From positions 114,422 to 178,421 of the forward strand of contig CAJTVY010000001.1 in NCBI GenBank assembly GCA_910579925.1: DNA of 64,000 nt, in the 5' to 3' direction. A program made the position numbers and the translations under genes. The stretch is from an uncultured Dorea sp. GTDB lineage: Bacteria > Bacillota > Clostridia > Lachnospirales > Lachnospiraceae. The notes under the pieces were generated by a model. The model ran no database searches. It was not told the origin of the DNA and saw only the letters and a list, made by a program, of their open reading frames with translations. Shown here piece after piece: positions 32,175-42,001 of this stretch (position 1 is its first letter; every line of letters starts with the position of its first letter).

Positions 32175-33209
32175 GTGACAGAAGGAGAGAATCGGATCGA
32201 AAAATACACACAGACCTTTGGAATCAGTGGAAAAGAGAAACAGATTTCCGACATGCTCATACAGGACATAAGGGAGTATGCAGATGAGATTACACGAGAT
32301 GCGATGGGGAATCTCATTGTCTTAAAAAGAGGCGTGGGAAAGAACAAAAAAAGAATTATGTGCGCCGCACATATGGATGAGATCGGGCTGTGCGTCGTAA
32401 AGATTATGGATAACGGACTCTTAAGGGTCAAGCGTGTGGGAGGCGTGTCGGCCTTATGTTCCTTTATGAACAGGGTGCGTTTCGAGAACGGAATGACAGG
32501 AACGGTAGGAGCTTTTGAAAAAATAGAGGAACTAAAGCCGTACGACGTTAATAAGCTGTATATTGATATCGGAGCAATGTCAAAGGAAGAAGCAGAAAAC
32601 CATGTTTCCGTGGGGGACTGCGCAGTATTTGAAGGAGAGTATGTGCCCCTTGCCGGAAGGAATGTGATGGCAAAGGCATTTGACGACAGGATTGCCTGTT
32701 ACATTCAGGCAGAAGCCATAAAGAGGATGGATGCGCCGTACCATGACGTTTATTTCGTATTTACGGTTCAGGAGGAGGTCGGTTTATTCGGCTCAACAAC
32801 AGCTTCAGAGACCGTACGGCCGGATCTGGGGATTGCCATTGATATTACCGGGTCTTTTGATGTCCCGGGCGAGGAACACGGGAATCCGGTTCTTGGCAAA
32901 GGGGCGGCAATTAAAATCAATGACAGCAGCGTGATCTGTGATACCGGAATGACTGAACAGCTCATTATCTACGCTAAGGAGCATAAGATTCCATTCCAGA
33001 GAGATGCACTGGCGGCCGGCGGAACGGATGCCGGGGCGATGAACAAATCAGGAGGAGGCGTGAAAGTTCTGGGAATTTCCATTCCCACAAGGTATGGACA
33101 CTCGCCGAACAGTATTGTGAACCTGGATGATGTTGAGGCGTGTATAGAACTTTTAAAGGGCTATGCGTCTTCGGAAGCAGAGATTGTGACTACAGAGAAA
33201 ATCAAATAA
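32175..33209 (+). CDS. M42 family metallo-aminopeptidase
   Basis: A 344-residue dinuclear metal aminopeptidase of the tetrahedral (TET) type. Metal and catalytic motifs are complete: AHMDEIGL, AFDDRIACY (bridging Asp), TVQEEVGLFGS (catalytic Glu pair), AIDITGSFDVPG and the last His in RYGHSPNS. It trims amino-terminal residues from cytoplasmic peptides. GTG start with GAGGAG 10 nt upstream. It is first in a co-directional series with the dipeptidase 25 nt downstream. Confidence 0.92.
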   Translation: MTEGENRIEKYTQTFGISGKEKQISDMLIQDIREYADEITRDAMGNLIVLKRGVGKNKKRIMCAAHMDEIGLCVVKIMDNGLLRVKRVGGVSALCSFMNRVRFENGMTGTVGAFEKIEELKPYDVNKLYIDIGAMSKEEAENHVSVGDCAVFEGEYVPLAGRNVMAKAFDDRIACYIQAEAIKRMDAPYHDVYFVFTVQEEVGLFGSTTASETVRPDLGIAIDITGSFDVPGEEHGNPVLGKGAAIKINDSSVICDTGMTEQLIIYAKEHKIPFQRDALAAGGTDAGAMNKSGGGVKVLGISIPTRYGHSPNSIVNLDDVEACIELLKGYASSEAEIVTTEKIK

Positions 33210-33234
33210 AAAATCAGAAAGAAGAGGAGCAGGT

Positions 33235-34602
33235 ATGGATTATTCAGCATTGAGAGAAAAAATTGACAGCATGCAGGAGGAGATTTTAGAAGGAATCAGA
33301 AGCTGTGTGAAGATTGAAAGTGTGGGAGGTAAGCCGGAAGAAGGAGCGCCCTATGGAAGGGGGCCGAAGGAGGCCCTTGACTTTGCCCTTGACTTAGGAA
33401 AAAAACTGGGCTTTCGGGCAGTAAATGTGGATAACAGGGCCGGATACATAGAGATGGGCGAGGGAGAGGAGATGGTGGCCGTACTGGGACACCTGGATGT
33501 GGTGCCTGCAGGCGAAGGCTGGAGCCATCCGCCTTTTGAGGCGGAAATCTGTGATGGATTCCTTTATGGAAGAGGCGTTATGGATGATAAGGGTCCCACG
33601 ATTGGAGCTATTTATGCGATGAAAGCAATCCGTGAGCTTGGGATTCCTCTGGACAGAAGAATCCGTGTCATTTTCGGGACAAACGAGGAACGGGGCTGCG
33701 ACTGTATCAGGCACTACGTGAAAAGCGGTCAGGAGCTTCCGGTTATGGGGATTACGCCGGATGCAGAGTTTCCGATGATTTTTTTCGAGAAGGGTATGAC
33801 AACCGTGATTGGCGGCCTTAAAAATCCTTCCCAGGGGGAAATAAAAGTATTGGAATTTAGCGGAGGAACAGCAGGCAATATTGTTCCTATGTACGGCAGG
33901 CTTGTGCTGGAAGGAGAACATCAGATTCCCGAAGCCCAAGGGGTTACGGTAAAGTATGAGAACGGAAACACAGTGATTGAGGCAGAGGGAGTCAGCGCCC
34001 ATGCCAGCGTTCCAGAACTTGGCGTTAATGGGGCGGTGCGTCTTTTGAAAGCGGTGCGGCCGCTGAAAACAGGCGGGGACTTCCAGAAGCTTTCCGACTT
34101 TATCTGTGATAAAATCGGGGAAGAAACCAATGGAAAGACGCTTGGCATCTGCTTCCAGGATGAAGAGACAGGGGAGACAACCGTAAACCTGGGGCTTTTC
34201 TCCTATACAGACGAGGAAATGTATCTGAACCTGGATATCCGATATCCGAAAAACGGAAAGAAAGAGGATGTCACAAATCATCTAAAGAAGGCGCTGGAAG
34301 GCTATGGACTAAAGCTTTTAGAAGAGCGTTCCGTTGAAATGCTCTACATTCCGAAAGATTCAGAGCTTATTCAAAAGCTTATGGCAGTTTACGAGGAAGG
34401 GACAGGAGACGTCGCCGAACCGAAAGCCATCGGAGGAGGAACCTATGCGAAAATGTTCTCCAATATGGCTGCTTTCGGGCCGGTATTCCCCGGGGATCCA
34501 GAGGTTGCCCATCAGCCGGATGAAAGAGCGGAGATTGGAAAGTTAATGAACTCTATTGGTTTAACGGCCGCCGCAATGGCAGAAATGTCAAAATCTGTAT
34601 GA
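33235..34602 (+). CDS. pepV: Dipeptidase PepV-like (M20 family)
   Basis: A 455-residue zinc dipeptidase. Motifs: LGHLDVVPAGEGWSHPPF (first metal His), GRGVMDDKGP (bridging Asp), GTNEERGCDC (catalytic Glu) and HQPDE near the C-terminus (last metal ligand). Length and the lid insertion at ~residues 190-330 match PepV. It hydrolyses dipeptides released by other peptidases. AAGAGGAG precedes the ATG. Placement between M42 and alpha-mannosidase suggests combined handling of peptide and sugar parts of one substrate. Confidence 0.9.
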   Translation: MDYSALREKIDSMQEEILEGIRSCVKIESVGGKPEEGAPYGRGPKEALDFALDLGKKLGFRAVNVDNRAGYIEMGEGEEMVAVLGHLDVVPAGEGWSHPPFEAEICDGFLYGRGVMDDKGPTIGAIYAMKAIRELGIPLDRRIRVIFGTNEERGCDCIRHYVKSGQELPVMGITPDAEFPMIFFEKGMTTVIGGLKNPSQGEIKVLEFSGGTAGNIVPMYGRLVLEGEHQIPEAQGVTVKYENGNTVIEAEGVSAHASVPELGVNGAVRLLKAVRPLKTGGDFQKLSDFICDKIGEETNGKTLGICFQDEETGETTVNLGLFSYTDEEMYLNLDIRYPKNGKKEDVTNHLKKALEGYGLKLLEERSVEMLYIPKDSELIQKLMAVYEEGTGDVAEPKAIGGGTYAKMFSNMAAFGPVFPGDPEVAHQPDERAEIGKLMNSIGLTAAAMAEMSKSV

Positions 34603-34624
34603 ATCTGGACGCATGGAGGGGAAA

Positions 34625-37600
34625 ATGAGTATATTATTTGAGCTGGAAAGAATGGAACGGCTGACGGCAGATATTGAAAGACTGAGATACCCCATAAGTA
34701 TTCCGGTCAGTCAGTATAAGATGTACGAAGGGAAACTGAAAGGCGGAGAGAGCTGTGATGTGAGCGGCTGGCAGGATTATCAGATTGAAACACCCTGGAC
34801 AAAGCTTGACGCGCACCGATGGCTTAGGACAACCATCGTGATCCCAGAGGAGATGGACCAAAAACATGTGGAATTTCAACTGATTTCAGGAAGAGAAGGA
34901 CAATGGGATGCAACGAATCCACAGATGCTGTTTTATATTAACGGAGAACTGATACAGGGCGTAGATGTGAATCACCGGGAGGTTACGATTGCCGGCCGTG
35001 CGCAGGCCGGCACGGAATATGAGATCGGGATGCTGATTTACAGCGGCTCGGTACCGGGAGACCTGATATTCAAAAGTAATCTGATCGTAATTGACGATGC
35101 GGTACAGAAATTTTATTATGATTTTTCGATTCCGGTACAGAGCGCAAGGCTTTTGAAAAACAGTGATAAAGAAAACAGCAGGAGGATACTGTTAAAACTT
35201 GCAGAGGCAGCCAATCAGATTGATTTGCGGAAGCCCTACAGTAAGGAGTTTTATGACTCTGTGGAAAGGGCGGAACAAGCGCTGATCAGAGAATTTTATA
35301 CGGAAACGGATAAGAACGCTCCGCTGGTAAGCGCCATCGGGCATACGCATATTGACATTGCATGGCTGTGGACGGTTGAACAGACAAGAGAAAAAGCGCT
35401 TCGGAGTTTCTCGACGGTACTGCGCCTGATGGAGCAGTACCCGGATTATAAATTTATGTCCAGCCAGCCGGTTTTGTATCAGTATGTAAAAGAACAAAAC
35501 CCTGAGATGTATGAGAGAATCAAGGAAAGAATCAAGGAGGGGCGCTGGGAGGTCGACGGCGCCATGTGGCTGGAAGCAGACTGTAATCTGACCGGCGGGG
35601 AGTCTCTCGTAAGACAGTTGATAAAGGGCGAAAGATTTTTCCAGGAAGAGTTCGGAGCCCGAAGCAGATCCTTATGGCTGCCGGATGCATTTGGTTATTG
35701 CGCATCCCTGCCCCAGATACTGAAAAAATCCGGGATTCCCTACTTTATGACGACCAAAATTGCATGGAACCAGTATAATCAGCTTCCTAACGACACATTT
35801 CTATGGAGAGGGATTGACGGAAGCCAGGTGTTCGTATTTATGCCGACCACATGTGATTTTGATCAGTCCCTGGGAAATAATATCGCCTTTACAGATACAA
35901 GAAACACGACTACCTATACAGGAATCATCAATCCGAATATGACCCTTGGAACATATAAAAGATTTCAGAACCGGGATCTGACAGAAAATACGATTATGCT
36001 GTTTGGATTTGGAGACGGAGGAGGCGGTCCGACAAAGGAAATGCTGGAAAACGCAAAGAGGCTTTGCTACGGGATACCTGGTATTCCCAGAATCGAGCAG
36101 GAATTTGAACGGGATTTTTTTGACAGGACTTATGAAAAGATCGCAGGCCATCCTGATATGCCGAAATGGGAAGGGGAATTATATTTCGAATACCACAGGG
36201 GAACCCTGACTTCTATTGCAAAAAATAAAAGATATAACAGAAAGAATGAAATCCTGTACATGCAGCTTGAGACTCTGGCCTCTATGCTTGCAGACCAAGG
36301 GATTCCATACCCGGAAGATGTGATTGAACGCGGATGGCAGATTCTGCTTCAGAATCAGTTTCATGATATTGTACCAGGAACCTGTATCGAGGCGGTGTAT
36401 GATCAGACGGACCGGGAGTATGAAGAGATCTATATGCGTGGGAAGAGCGCTCTAAAGAAACTTGCGGCAGAGGGAGCAAAGACGGTCTATACGAAGAACA
36501 ATGCAATCATCGTTTATAATACGCAGTGTTATGTAAGGGATGATCTGGTCTTTGTAGAGGGGCTTTCGGACGTGGGAACTGTCAGGGCGGCGGACGAAAT
36601 GGACAAAGACATACCTGTACAGAAAACATGGGACGGCAGAACGGTATTTTATGCGGAAGGAATACCGGCATTGGGGATCAAAGTATTTTACTACGTTCCG
36701 GGAAATCCGGGTTCGTCTTTGCAAACATGGGACAGACAGTTTGAAAATGAATTCTACAACGTCACTTTCAATGAAGAGATGGAAATCATCTCACTGATTG
36801 AAAAAGATACGGGTAAGGAATTTATTCAGGAAGGCAAAAAAGGAAATGAACTGGTCACGTATGAAGACAGGCCCATGAACTGGGATAACTGGGATATTGA
36901 CGTTTACTATAAGAAAAAGCCGTATAAAGCGGAAAGAGTTTCAGATATCAGAGTTCTGGAGGATGGAGCGGTAAGGAAAACATTAGAGATTCAGAAGCAG
37001 TTTGCAGATTCGGTGATTACCCAGAAAATCCATCTGTATTATAAGGTTCCGAGAATTGATTTTGAGACGCATGCCGACTGGAGGGAGCACCACGTATTAT
37101 TGCGGGTAAATTTCCCGGTGAATGTGAATGCCACAAGAGCCGCATATGAGATTCAGTTCGGCAATGTAGAAAGGGAGACCACGAACAACCACAGTTGGGA
37201 TACCGCCAAGTTTGAAGCATGCGGACATAAATGGGCGGACCTGTCTGAGGATAACAATGGCATCAGTTTATTAAACGACTGTAAATATGGATATGGGATT
37301 AAAGAGGGCAATCTGTCTCTGACGTTGATCAAGGCAGGAACCTATCCAAACGAGAATGCAGATATAGGATCTCATGACTTTACATATTCTATTTATCCCC
37401 ATCCGGGAAGATGGCAGGATGCGGCTACCATTGAGATGGCGTATAACTTAAATGTCCCTCTTGTCACAGCGCTGCAGGGGGCGAATGAAGGAGAACGGAA
37501 CCAGAAAGGATTTCTTACCTGTGAGGCCGAAAACTGTTTCGTGGAGGTGATAAAGCGGGCGGAGAACGGAGAAGGAGCCATTGTCCGTATGTATGAAAAC

Positions 37601-37780
37601 AAGAACAGGTATACAAAGACAAAGATACATTTTCATAAAAAAATCTCCCAGATCTATGAATGCAGCCTTCTGGAAGAAAACGAAAAAGAACTGCAGATAA
37701 CCGGTCAATCGGTAGAAATTGTGTTCAAACCGTACGAAATAAAAACATTTAGAGTTATAGATTTGTTTATATTGACATAA
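34625..37780 (+). CDS. Alpha-mannosidase, glycoside hydrolase family 38
   Basis: A 1051-residue retaining alpha-mannosidase without signal peptide, so cytoplasmic. The catalytic domain begins near residue 240 with GHTHIDIAWLWT (zinc His-x-Asp), and the nucleophile Asp354 lies in WLPDAFGY. The zinc-binding His of the later part is in FHDIVPGTC. The C-terminal third is the beta-sandwich domain typical of GH38. I chose the ATG at 34625, which follows GGAGGGG; 34613 is an in-frame alternative. It likely trims alpha-mannosides of N-glycans or mannan fragments after import. Confidence 0.93.
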   Translation: MSILFELERMERLTADIERLRYPISIPVSQYKMYEGKLKGGESCDVSGWQDYQIETPWTKLDAHRWLRTTIVIPEEMDQKHVEFQLISGREGQWDATNPQMLFYINGELIQGVDVNHREVTIAGRAQAGTEYEIGMLIYSGSVPGDLIFKSNLIVIDDAVQKFYYDFSIPVQSARLLKNSDKENSRRILLKLAEAANQIDLRKPYSKEFYDSVERAEQALIREFYTETDKNAPLVSAIGHTHIDIAWLWTVEQTREKALRSFSTVLRLMEQYPDYKFMSSQPVLYQYVKEQNPEMYERIKERIKEGRWEVDGAMWLEADCNLTGGESLVRQLIKGERFFQEEFGARSRSLWLPDAFGYCASLPQILKKSGIPYFMTTKIAWNQYNQLPNDTFLWRGIDGSQVFVFMPTTCDFDQSLGNNIAFTDTRNTTTYTGIINPNMTLGTYKRFQNRDLTENTIMLFGFGDGGGGPTKEMLENAKRLCYGIPGIPRIEQEFERDFFDRTYEKIAGHPDMPKWEGELYFEYHRGTLTSIAKNKRYNRKNEILYMQLETLASMLADQGIPYPEDVIERGWQILLQNQFHDIVPGTCIEAVYDQTDREYEEIYMRGKSALKKLAAEGAKTVYTKNNAIIVYNTQCYVRDDLVFVEGLSDVGTVRAADEMDKDIPVQKTWDGRTVFYAEGIPALGIKVFYYVPGNPGSSLQTWDRQFENEFYNVTFNEEMEIISLIEKDTGKEFIQEGKKGNELVTYEDRPMNWDNWDIDVYYKKKPYKAERVSDIRVLEDGAVRKTLEIQKQFADSVITQKIHLYYKVPRIDFETHADWREHHVLLRVNFPVNVNATRAAYEIQFGNVERETTNNHSWDTAKFEACGHKWADLSEDNNGISLLNDCKYGYGIKEGNLSLTLIKAGTYPNENADIGSHDFTYSIYPHPGRWQDAATIEMAYNLNVPLVTALQGANEGERNQKGFLTCEAENCFVEVIKRAENGEGAIVRMYENKNRYTKTKIHFHKKISQIYECSLLEENEKELQITGQSVEIVFKPYEIKTFRVIDLFILT

Positions 37781-37800
37781 AAAGCCGGGCATTGTATAAT
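37772..37800 (+). promoter_or_regulatory. Perfect consensus promoter for the FCD regulator
   Basis: TTGACA (37772-37777), 17-nt spacer, TATAAT (37795-37800), overlapping the last codons of the GH38 gene and 28 nt before the regulator start. Confidence 0.85.
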
Positions 37801-37828
37801 ATTTCCAGAATACAGGACAGGAGTTCAT

Positions 37829-38527
37829 ATGACGGCGCCAATAAAGAGAATTTCTCTGCAATCTGAGATAATTAAATATATTCAGTCCTATATCGAAGAG
37901 CATGGATTAAAAGAAGGAGACCGGCTTCCGTCTCAGGGAGAGTTTATTGAGATGATGCAGGTCAGCCGCACGGCATTAAGAGAAGCGTTTAAGACGCTGG
38001 AGGCTGATCGGATTGTAGAGGTTAAGAACGGAAAAGGGATCTATGTAGGGGCTGGAGAGCAGGAGAAACAGTCCGTGGAAGCTTTACTTGGCTTTACCTT
38101 AGAAAAGGAAAAGCTGTTGGAAGTGCTGGAAGCAAGAAGGGCGATGGAGAACGAACTGATACATATGATTATCCGCACGGCAACAGAAGAAGAACTTGAC
38201 GATCTTGGCAGAAGCCTTGAGGCCCTTACGAAGAAGATTGCTGCCGGTGAGCAGGATACTGCGGAGGACAAGGATTTTCATGACAAGATCTATAAGATGT
38301 GCCATAATGAAGTGTTTTATAAGCTGCTTCTGTTGTTGAACGAATATACGGACAGGCTATGGCAGTTTCCGTTAGACATGAAGGAACCGTTTAAGGCAAG
38401 TATGCCTTATCACGGCGAGTTATATTATGCTCTGCGTGAAAGGAATGAAAAAAAGGCCCGGAGGATCAATCATAAGCTTTTGGATTCTATTTACAAGGAT
38501 ATTGTGCGTCAGTTGAGAAATGAATAG
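37829..38527 (+). CDS. GntR-family regulator with FCD ligand domain
   Basis: A 232-residue transcription factor. The N-terminal winged helix has the GntR signature KEGDRLPSQGEFIEMMQVSR, followed by TALREAFKTLEADRIVEV. The C-terminal all-helical FCD domain (~residues 85-225) includes DFHDKIYKMCHNEVFYKLL, whose Asp/His residues usually hold a metal that binds an organic-acid or sugar ligand. It has its own strong promoter within the locus, and repeated AT-rich sites follow its gene, so it probably controls this locus. Confidence 0.92.
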   Translation: MTAPIKRISLQSEIIKYIQSYIEEHGLKEGDRLPSQGEFIEMMQVSRTALREAFKTLEADRIVEVKNGKGIYVGAGEQEKQSVEALLGFTLEKEKLLEVLEARRAMENELIHMIIRTATEEELDDLGRSLEALTKKIAAGEQDTAEDKDFHDKIYKMCHNEVFYKLLLLLNEYTDRLWQFPLDMKEPFKASMPYHGELYYALRERNEKKARRINHKLLDSIYKDIVRQLRNE

Positions 38528-38545
38528 GTTATATTTTTATAACAA

Positions 38546-38575
38546 GCTATATTATAGCATATAGATTATAGCATA
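38546..38575 (+). promoter_or_regulatory. Inverted and direct repeats after the FCD gene (operator candidate)
   Basis: GCTAT-ATT-ATAGC (38546-38558) is a small dyad, and ATTATAGCATA occurs twice in direct order (38551-38561, 38565-38575). The region is the gap before the PLP-enzyme gene. Part of it (TATAGCATATAG) recurs at 32125-32136 before the first gene of the locus. Confidence 0.45.
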
Positions 38576-38590
38576 CAGGAGGGGACGGAT

Positions 38591-39751
38591 ATGGACACAG
38601 GATTGATTCTGGAACATTGCGGGGAGGAATATGAGCGATATTACAATGCGATTGTGCCGCCCATATTTATGAATTCTCTGCATGTATTCGACACAATTGA
38701 TGATTATTATGACAGTGACAAAACAGAGAAACACACGTATTGCTATGGAAGAGTGCAGAATCCGACGGTACGGATCCTTGAGGAAAAGATAGCTGCGCTG
38801 GAGGAAGGATGCGAAAGTTATGTGTTTTCCTCTGGGATGAGCGCGGCAGTGGCTGCGGTTCTTGCTTCCTGTAAAGTGGGAGGGCATGTGATCTGCGTCC
38901 GTAATGCCTATGGGCCCCTTCAGAATTTTCTCCTGGGTTACTTAAGGGAGCATATGAATATTGAGACGACCTTCGTGGATGGCGATACGGTTGCAGAATT
39001 CTGCGAGGCGTTTCGGGATCATACCCAGCTTGTCGTTCTGGAAAGTCCTTCTTCCGTTGTTTTTTCTGTGCAGGATATCAGAGGGGTAAGCGAACTTGCA
39101 AAAAGCAGAGGGGCAAGAGTCTATATTGACAACACCTTCTGTACTCCCATTTACCAGAAACCCCTTACAATGGGAGCAGACTATGTGATGCATACCACTT
39201 CCAAATATATGGGCGGGCACAGCGATCTCATAGGCGGGGTTCTTACCGTTAAGGATCAGGCGCTGGGGGAGGAGATACGAAACTTAAGGGAACTTCTGGG
39301 GAGCATCATCGGACCGATGGAGGGATGGCTCATACTCAGGGGAATGAGAACCCTGGAGGTCAGGGTGAAGGAACATGAAAGAGTGGCAGGAAAAGTAGCC
39401 GGGTATCTGGAAAATCACCCGAAGGTGAAAAGGGTGTATTATACAGGCCTAAAGTCACATCCACAGCGTGAGCTTATCGAGAGACAGCAGTCAGGAAGTA
39501 CGGGACTTTTAAGCTTTGAGATAGACGGCAGTCTTGAGGAGGCGAAGAGATTCTGCCAGGAACTGCAGGTGTTTAAGATCGGTGTTTCCTGGGGTGGATT
39601 TGAGAGCCTTGTCATGATGCCATATGCAAGGCAGAGTGAAGAGGTATCCAGAGCCATGAGGGGATCTTGCGGTATCATCAGAATTCACTGTGGGCTTGAG
39701 GGAGCCGGACTGTTGATTCAGGATCTGGAACAGGGGCTTCAGAAAATATAA
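38591..39751 (+). CDS. PLP-dependent trans-sulfuration family enzyme (Cys/Met metabolism)
   Basis: A 386-residue fold-type I enzyme of the cystathionine gamma-synthase/lyase and methionine gamma-lyase group. Visible are the phosphate-binding SSGMSAAVAA, the Asp of VYIDNTFCTP that pairs with the pyridine nitrogen, and the PLP Lys205 in HTTSKYMGGHSDLIGG. These enzymes cleave or replace gamma substituents of cysteine, methionine or homoserine derivatives. The N-terminus is slightly unusual (YNAIVPPIFMNSLHVF). Its presence inside a glycosidase locus is unexpected; it might act on an amino acid freed from an imported conjugate. AGGAGGGG precedes the ATG. Confidence 0.88.
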   Translation: MDTGLILEHCGEEYERYYNAIVPPIFMNSLHVFDTIDDYYDSDKTEKHTYCYGRVQNPTVRILEEKIAALEEGCESYVFSSGMSAAVAAVLASCKVGGHVICVRNAYGPLQNFLLGYLREHMNIETTFVDGDTVAEFCEAFRDHTQLVVLESPSSVVFSVQDIRGVSELAKSRGARVYIDNTFCTPIYQKPLTMGADYVMHTTSKYMGGHSDLIGGVLTVKDQALGEEIRNLRELLGSIIGPMEGWLILRGMRTLEVRVKEHERVAGKVAGYLENHPKVKRVYYTGLKSHPQRELIERQQSGSTGLLSFEIDGSLEEAKRFCQELQVFKIGVSWGGFESLVMMPYARQSEEVSRAMRGSCGIIRIHCGLEGAGLLIQDLEQGLQKI

Positions 39752-39771
39752 AGAACAAAAGAGGACAGATT

Positions 39772-41991
39772 ATGGGGATCGTATTTCATGAGAGGACAAA
39801 AGAGTTTCACTTGTATAATCAGGATATCAGCTATATTTTAGGAATTTTGGAAAACGGGCAGCCCGGCCAGATTTATTACGGAAAGAGAATTCATGATTCG
39901 GACAGTTTTCAGCATCTGATCGAGTACGGGATCAAGGATATGGCGCCATGTGCGTTTGAAGGGAACCGCATGTTTTCCATGGAATATTTAAGGCAGGAAT
40001 ATCCTTCTTACGGGAGAGGAGATATGAGATATCCGGCTTATGAACTTCACCAGGCGGACGGAAGCAGGGTGTCGGAGTTTATCTATGACGGATACAGTAT
40101 TTTTAACGGAAAAAAGAGGTTGTTCGGCCTGCCGGCAGTCTATGTAGAGGCGGAGGATGAGGCGGAAACACTGGAAATTTTTCTTAAGGAGAATGTGACG
40201 GGTACAAAACTGACTTTGTCCTATACGATTTTCCGGGATTTTCCGGTTATCTGCCGGAATGCTCTTTTCAGACAGGAAGGAAAAGAGCCGGTTGTACTGA
40301 AAAACGCGATGAGCCTTTGCCTTGACCTGCCGGATGCGGATTATGAAATGGTAACCCTCACGGGAGCATGGGCCAGGGAACGGTACATAAAAATCCATCC
40401 CCTGCACGAAGGGGTGCAGGCGGTATACAGTATGCGCGGACACAGCAGCCATCAGTTTAATCCGTTTTTTGCACTTAAGAGACATGAGACGACAGAGCAT
40501 ACGGGCGAGATTATTGGCATGAGCCTCATATACAGCGGGAACTTTATCGGCCAGGTGAATGTAGATACGTTTGGAGTGGCAAGGGCGATGGCGGGGATTC
40601 ATCCAGAGGGGTTTGCCTGGACGCTGAGAAAAGGAGAATGCTTTCAGACTCCGGAGGCGGTCTGCGTATATTCACAGGACGGCTTAAACGGAATGAGCCA
40701 GGTTTTCCACAAGCTTTACAGAAAGAGACTGGCGAGAGGGAAATGGCGGGATAAGGTACGTCCGGTAGTGATCAACAGCTGGGAAGCGGTTTTCATGGAT
40801 TTTACAGAAAATAAAATCCTGGAAATCGCGGAGACGGCAAAGGATCTGGGAGTAGAAATGATGGTTCTTGACGACGGCTGGTTTGGAAAGAGGGATGATG
40901 ATACGTCCTCTCTTGGCGACTGGTATCCGAACCGGGATAAGCTGCCCGGCGGAATTAAGGGACTTGCACAGAAGATTGAAAATCTTGGAATGAGGTTTGG
41001 ACTGTGGATTGAGCCGGAGATGATAAGCAAGGACAGCGATCTTTACAGGAAGCATCCGGAATGGCTGATCCGGGTTCCCTACCGCCAGATGTGCCATGGA
41101 AGAAATCAGTATGTGCTGGATTTTTCGAAGGACGAGGTGGTAGAAGGAATCGGAAACATGATCATCTCTGTGCTTAAAGATGCAGAGGTTTCCTATATTA
41201 AATGGGATATGAACAGAAGTATTTCGGAAGCCTTTTCTCAGAACTGTGAGCCAGAGGCGCAGGGGAAGCTGTTCCATAAATATGTGCTTGGAGTATACAG
41301 ACTCTATGAAAGGCTTGAGACGGAATTCCCGGATATTCTGTTCGAATCCTGTGCAAGCGGCGGGGCCAGATTTGACCCGGGAATGCTGTACTATGCTCCT
41401 CAGTGCTGGACATCAGACAATACGGATGCCATCGAGCGAATCCGGATTCAGTACGGAACTTCCGTTGTCTATCCCTTAAGCTCTATGGGATGCCATGTAT
41501 CGGCTGTACCAAACCATCAGACTTTTCGGAATACGCCCCTTAAGACACGGGCGGATGTGGCATACTTCGGATGCTTTGGGTATGAGATGGATCTAAATAC
41601 TCTCCATGAAGAGGAAAAGAGGGAGATAAGGGAACAGATTGCATTTTACAAAACATATAGAAGTCTGATCGCGGAAGGAAAATTCTATCGTCTCCTCAGC
41701 CCTTTTGAAGGGGACGAGGCAGCGTGGATGGTCGTTTCTGAAGATAACAGGGTTATTTTAGCCGCTTATTACAGAATGAGACAGCCCTCTAACGCACCAT
41801 ATAAAAGATTAAGATTAAAAGGTCTTGAGGCTGGCGCAAGGTACAGTATCGAGGGAAGAGAGGGAAGCTATTATGGAGATGAGCTGATGTATACGGGAAT
41901 GGTTATTTCGGATTATGCTTGCGGAATACGACCCGATCCCACAAGACAGGGAGATTATCAGTCAAGACTCTTTATTTTGAAAATGCTGTAG
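39772..41991 (+). CDS. Alpha-galactosidase, glycoside hydrolase family 36
   Basis: A 739-residue cytoplasmic alpha-galactosidase. The N-terminal beta-sandwich (~1-310) is followed by the (beta/alpha)8 barrel with MMVLDDGWFGKRDDD, SYIKWDMNRSISE (nucleophile Asp479) and SCASGGARFDPGM...WTSDNTDA (acid/base Asp549). The small C-terminal domain ends the protein. Length matches tetrameric GH36 enzymes such as AgaA/RafA. It removes terminal alpha-galactose from oligosaccharides or glycans. It follows the PLP gene by 20 nt and precedes the oxidoreductase by 10 nt. Confidence 0.94.
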   Translation: MGIVFHERTKEFHLYNQDISYILGILENGQPGQIYYGKRIHDSDSFQHLIEYGIKDMAPCAFEGNRMFSMEYLRQEYPSYGRGDMRYPAYELHQADGSRVSEFIYDGYSIFNGKKRLFGLPAVYVEAEDEAETLEIFLKENVTGTKLTLSYTIFRDFPVICRNALFRQEGKEPVVLKNAMSLCLDLPDADYEMVTLTGAWARERYIKIHPLHEGVQAVYSMRGHSSHQFNPFFALKRHETTEHTGEIIGMSLIYSGNFIGQVNVDTFGVARAMAGIHPEGFAWTLRKGECFQTPEAVCVYSQDGLNGMSQVFHKLYRKRLARGKWRDKVRPVVINSWEAVFMDFTENKILEIAETAKDLGVEMMVLDDGWFGKRDDDTSSLGDWYPNRDKLPGGIKGLAQKIENLGMRFGLWIEPEMISKDSDLYRKHPEWLIRVPYRQMCHGRNQYVLDFSKDEVVEGIGNMIISVLKDAEVSYIKWDMNRSISEAFSQNCEPEAQGKLFHKYVLGVYRLYERLETEFPDILFESCASGGARFDPGMLYYAPQCWTSDNTDAIERIRIQYGTSVVYPLSSMGCHVSAVPNHQTFRNTPLKTRADVAYFGCFGYEMDLNTLHEEEKREIREQIAFYKTYRSLIAEGKFYRLLSPFEGDEAAWMVVSEDNRVILAAYYRMRQPSNAPYKRLRLKGLEAGARYSIEGREGSYYGDELMYTGMVISDYACGIRPDPTRQGDYQSRLFILKML

Positions 41992-42001
41992 GAGGCAGAT
42001 T

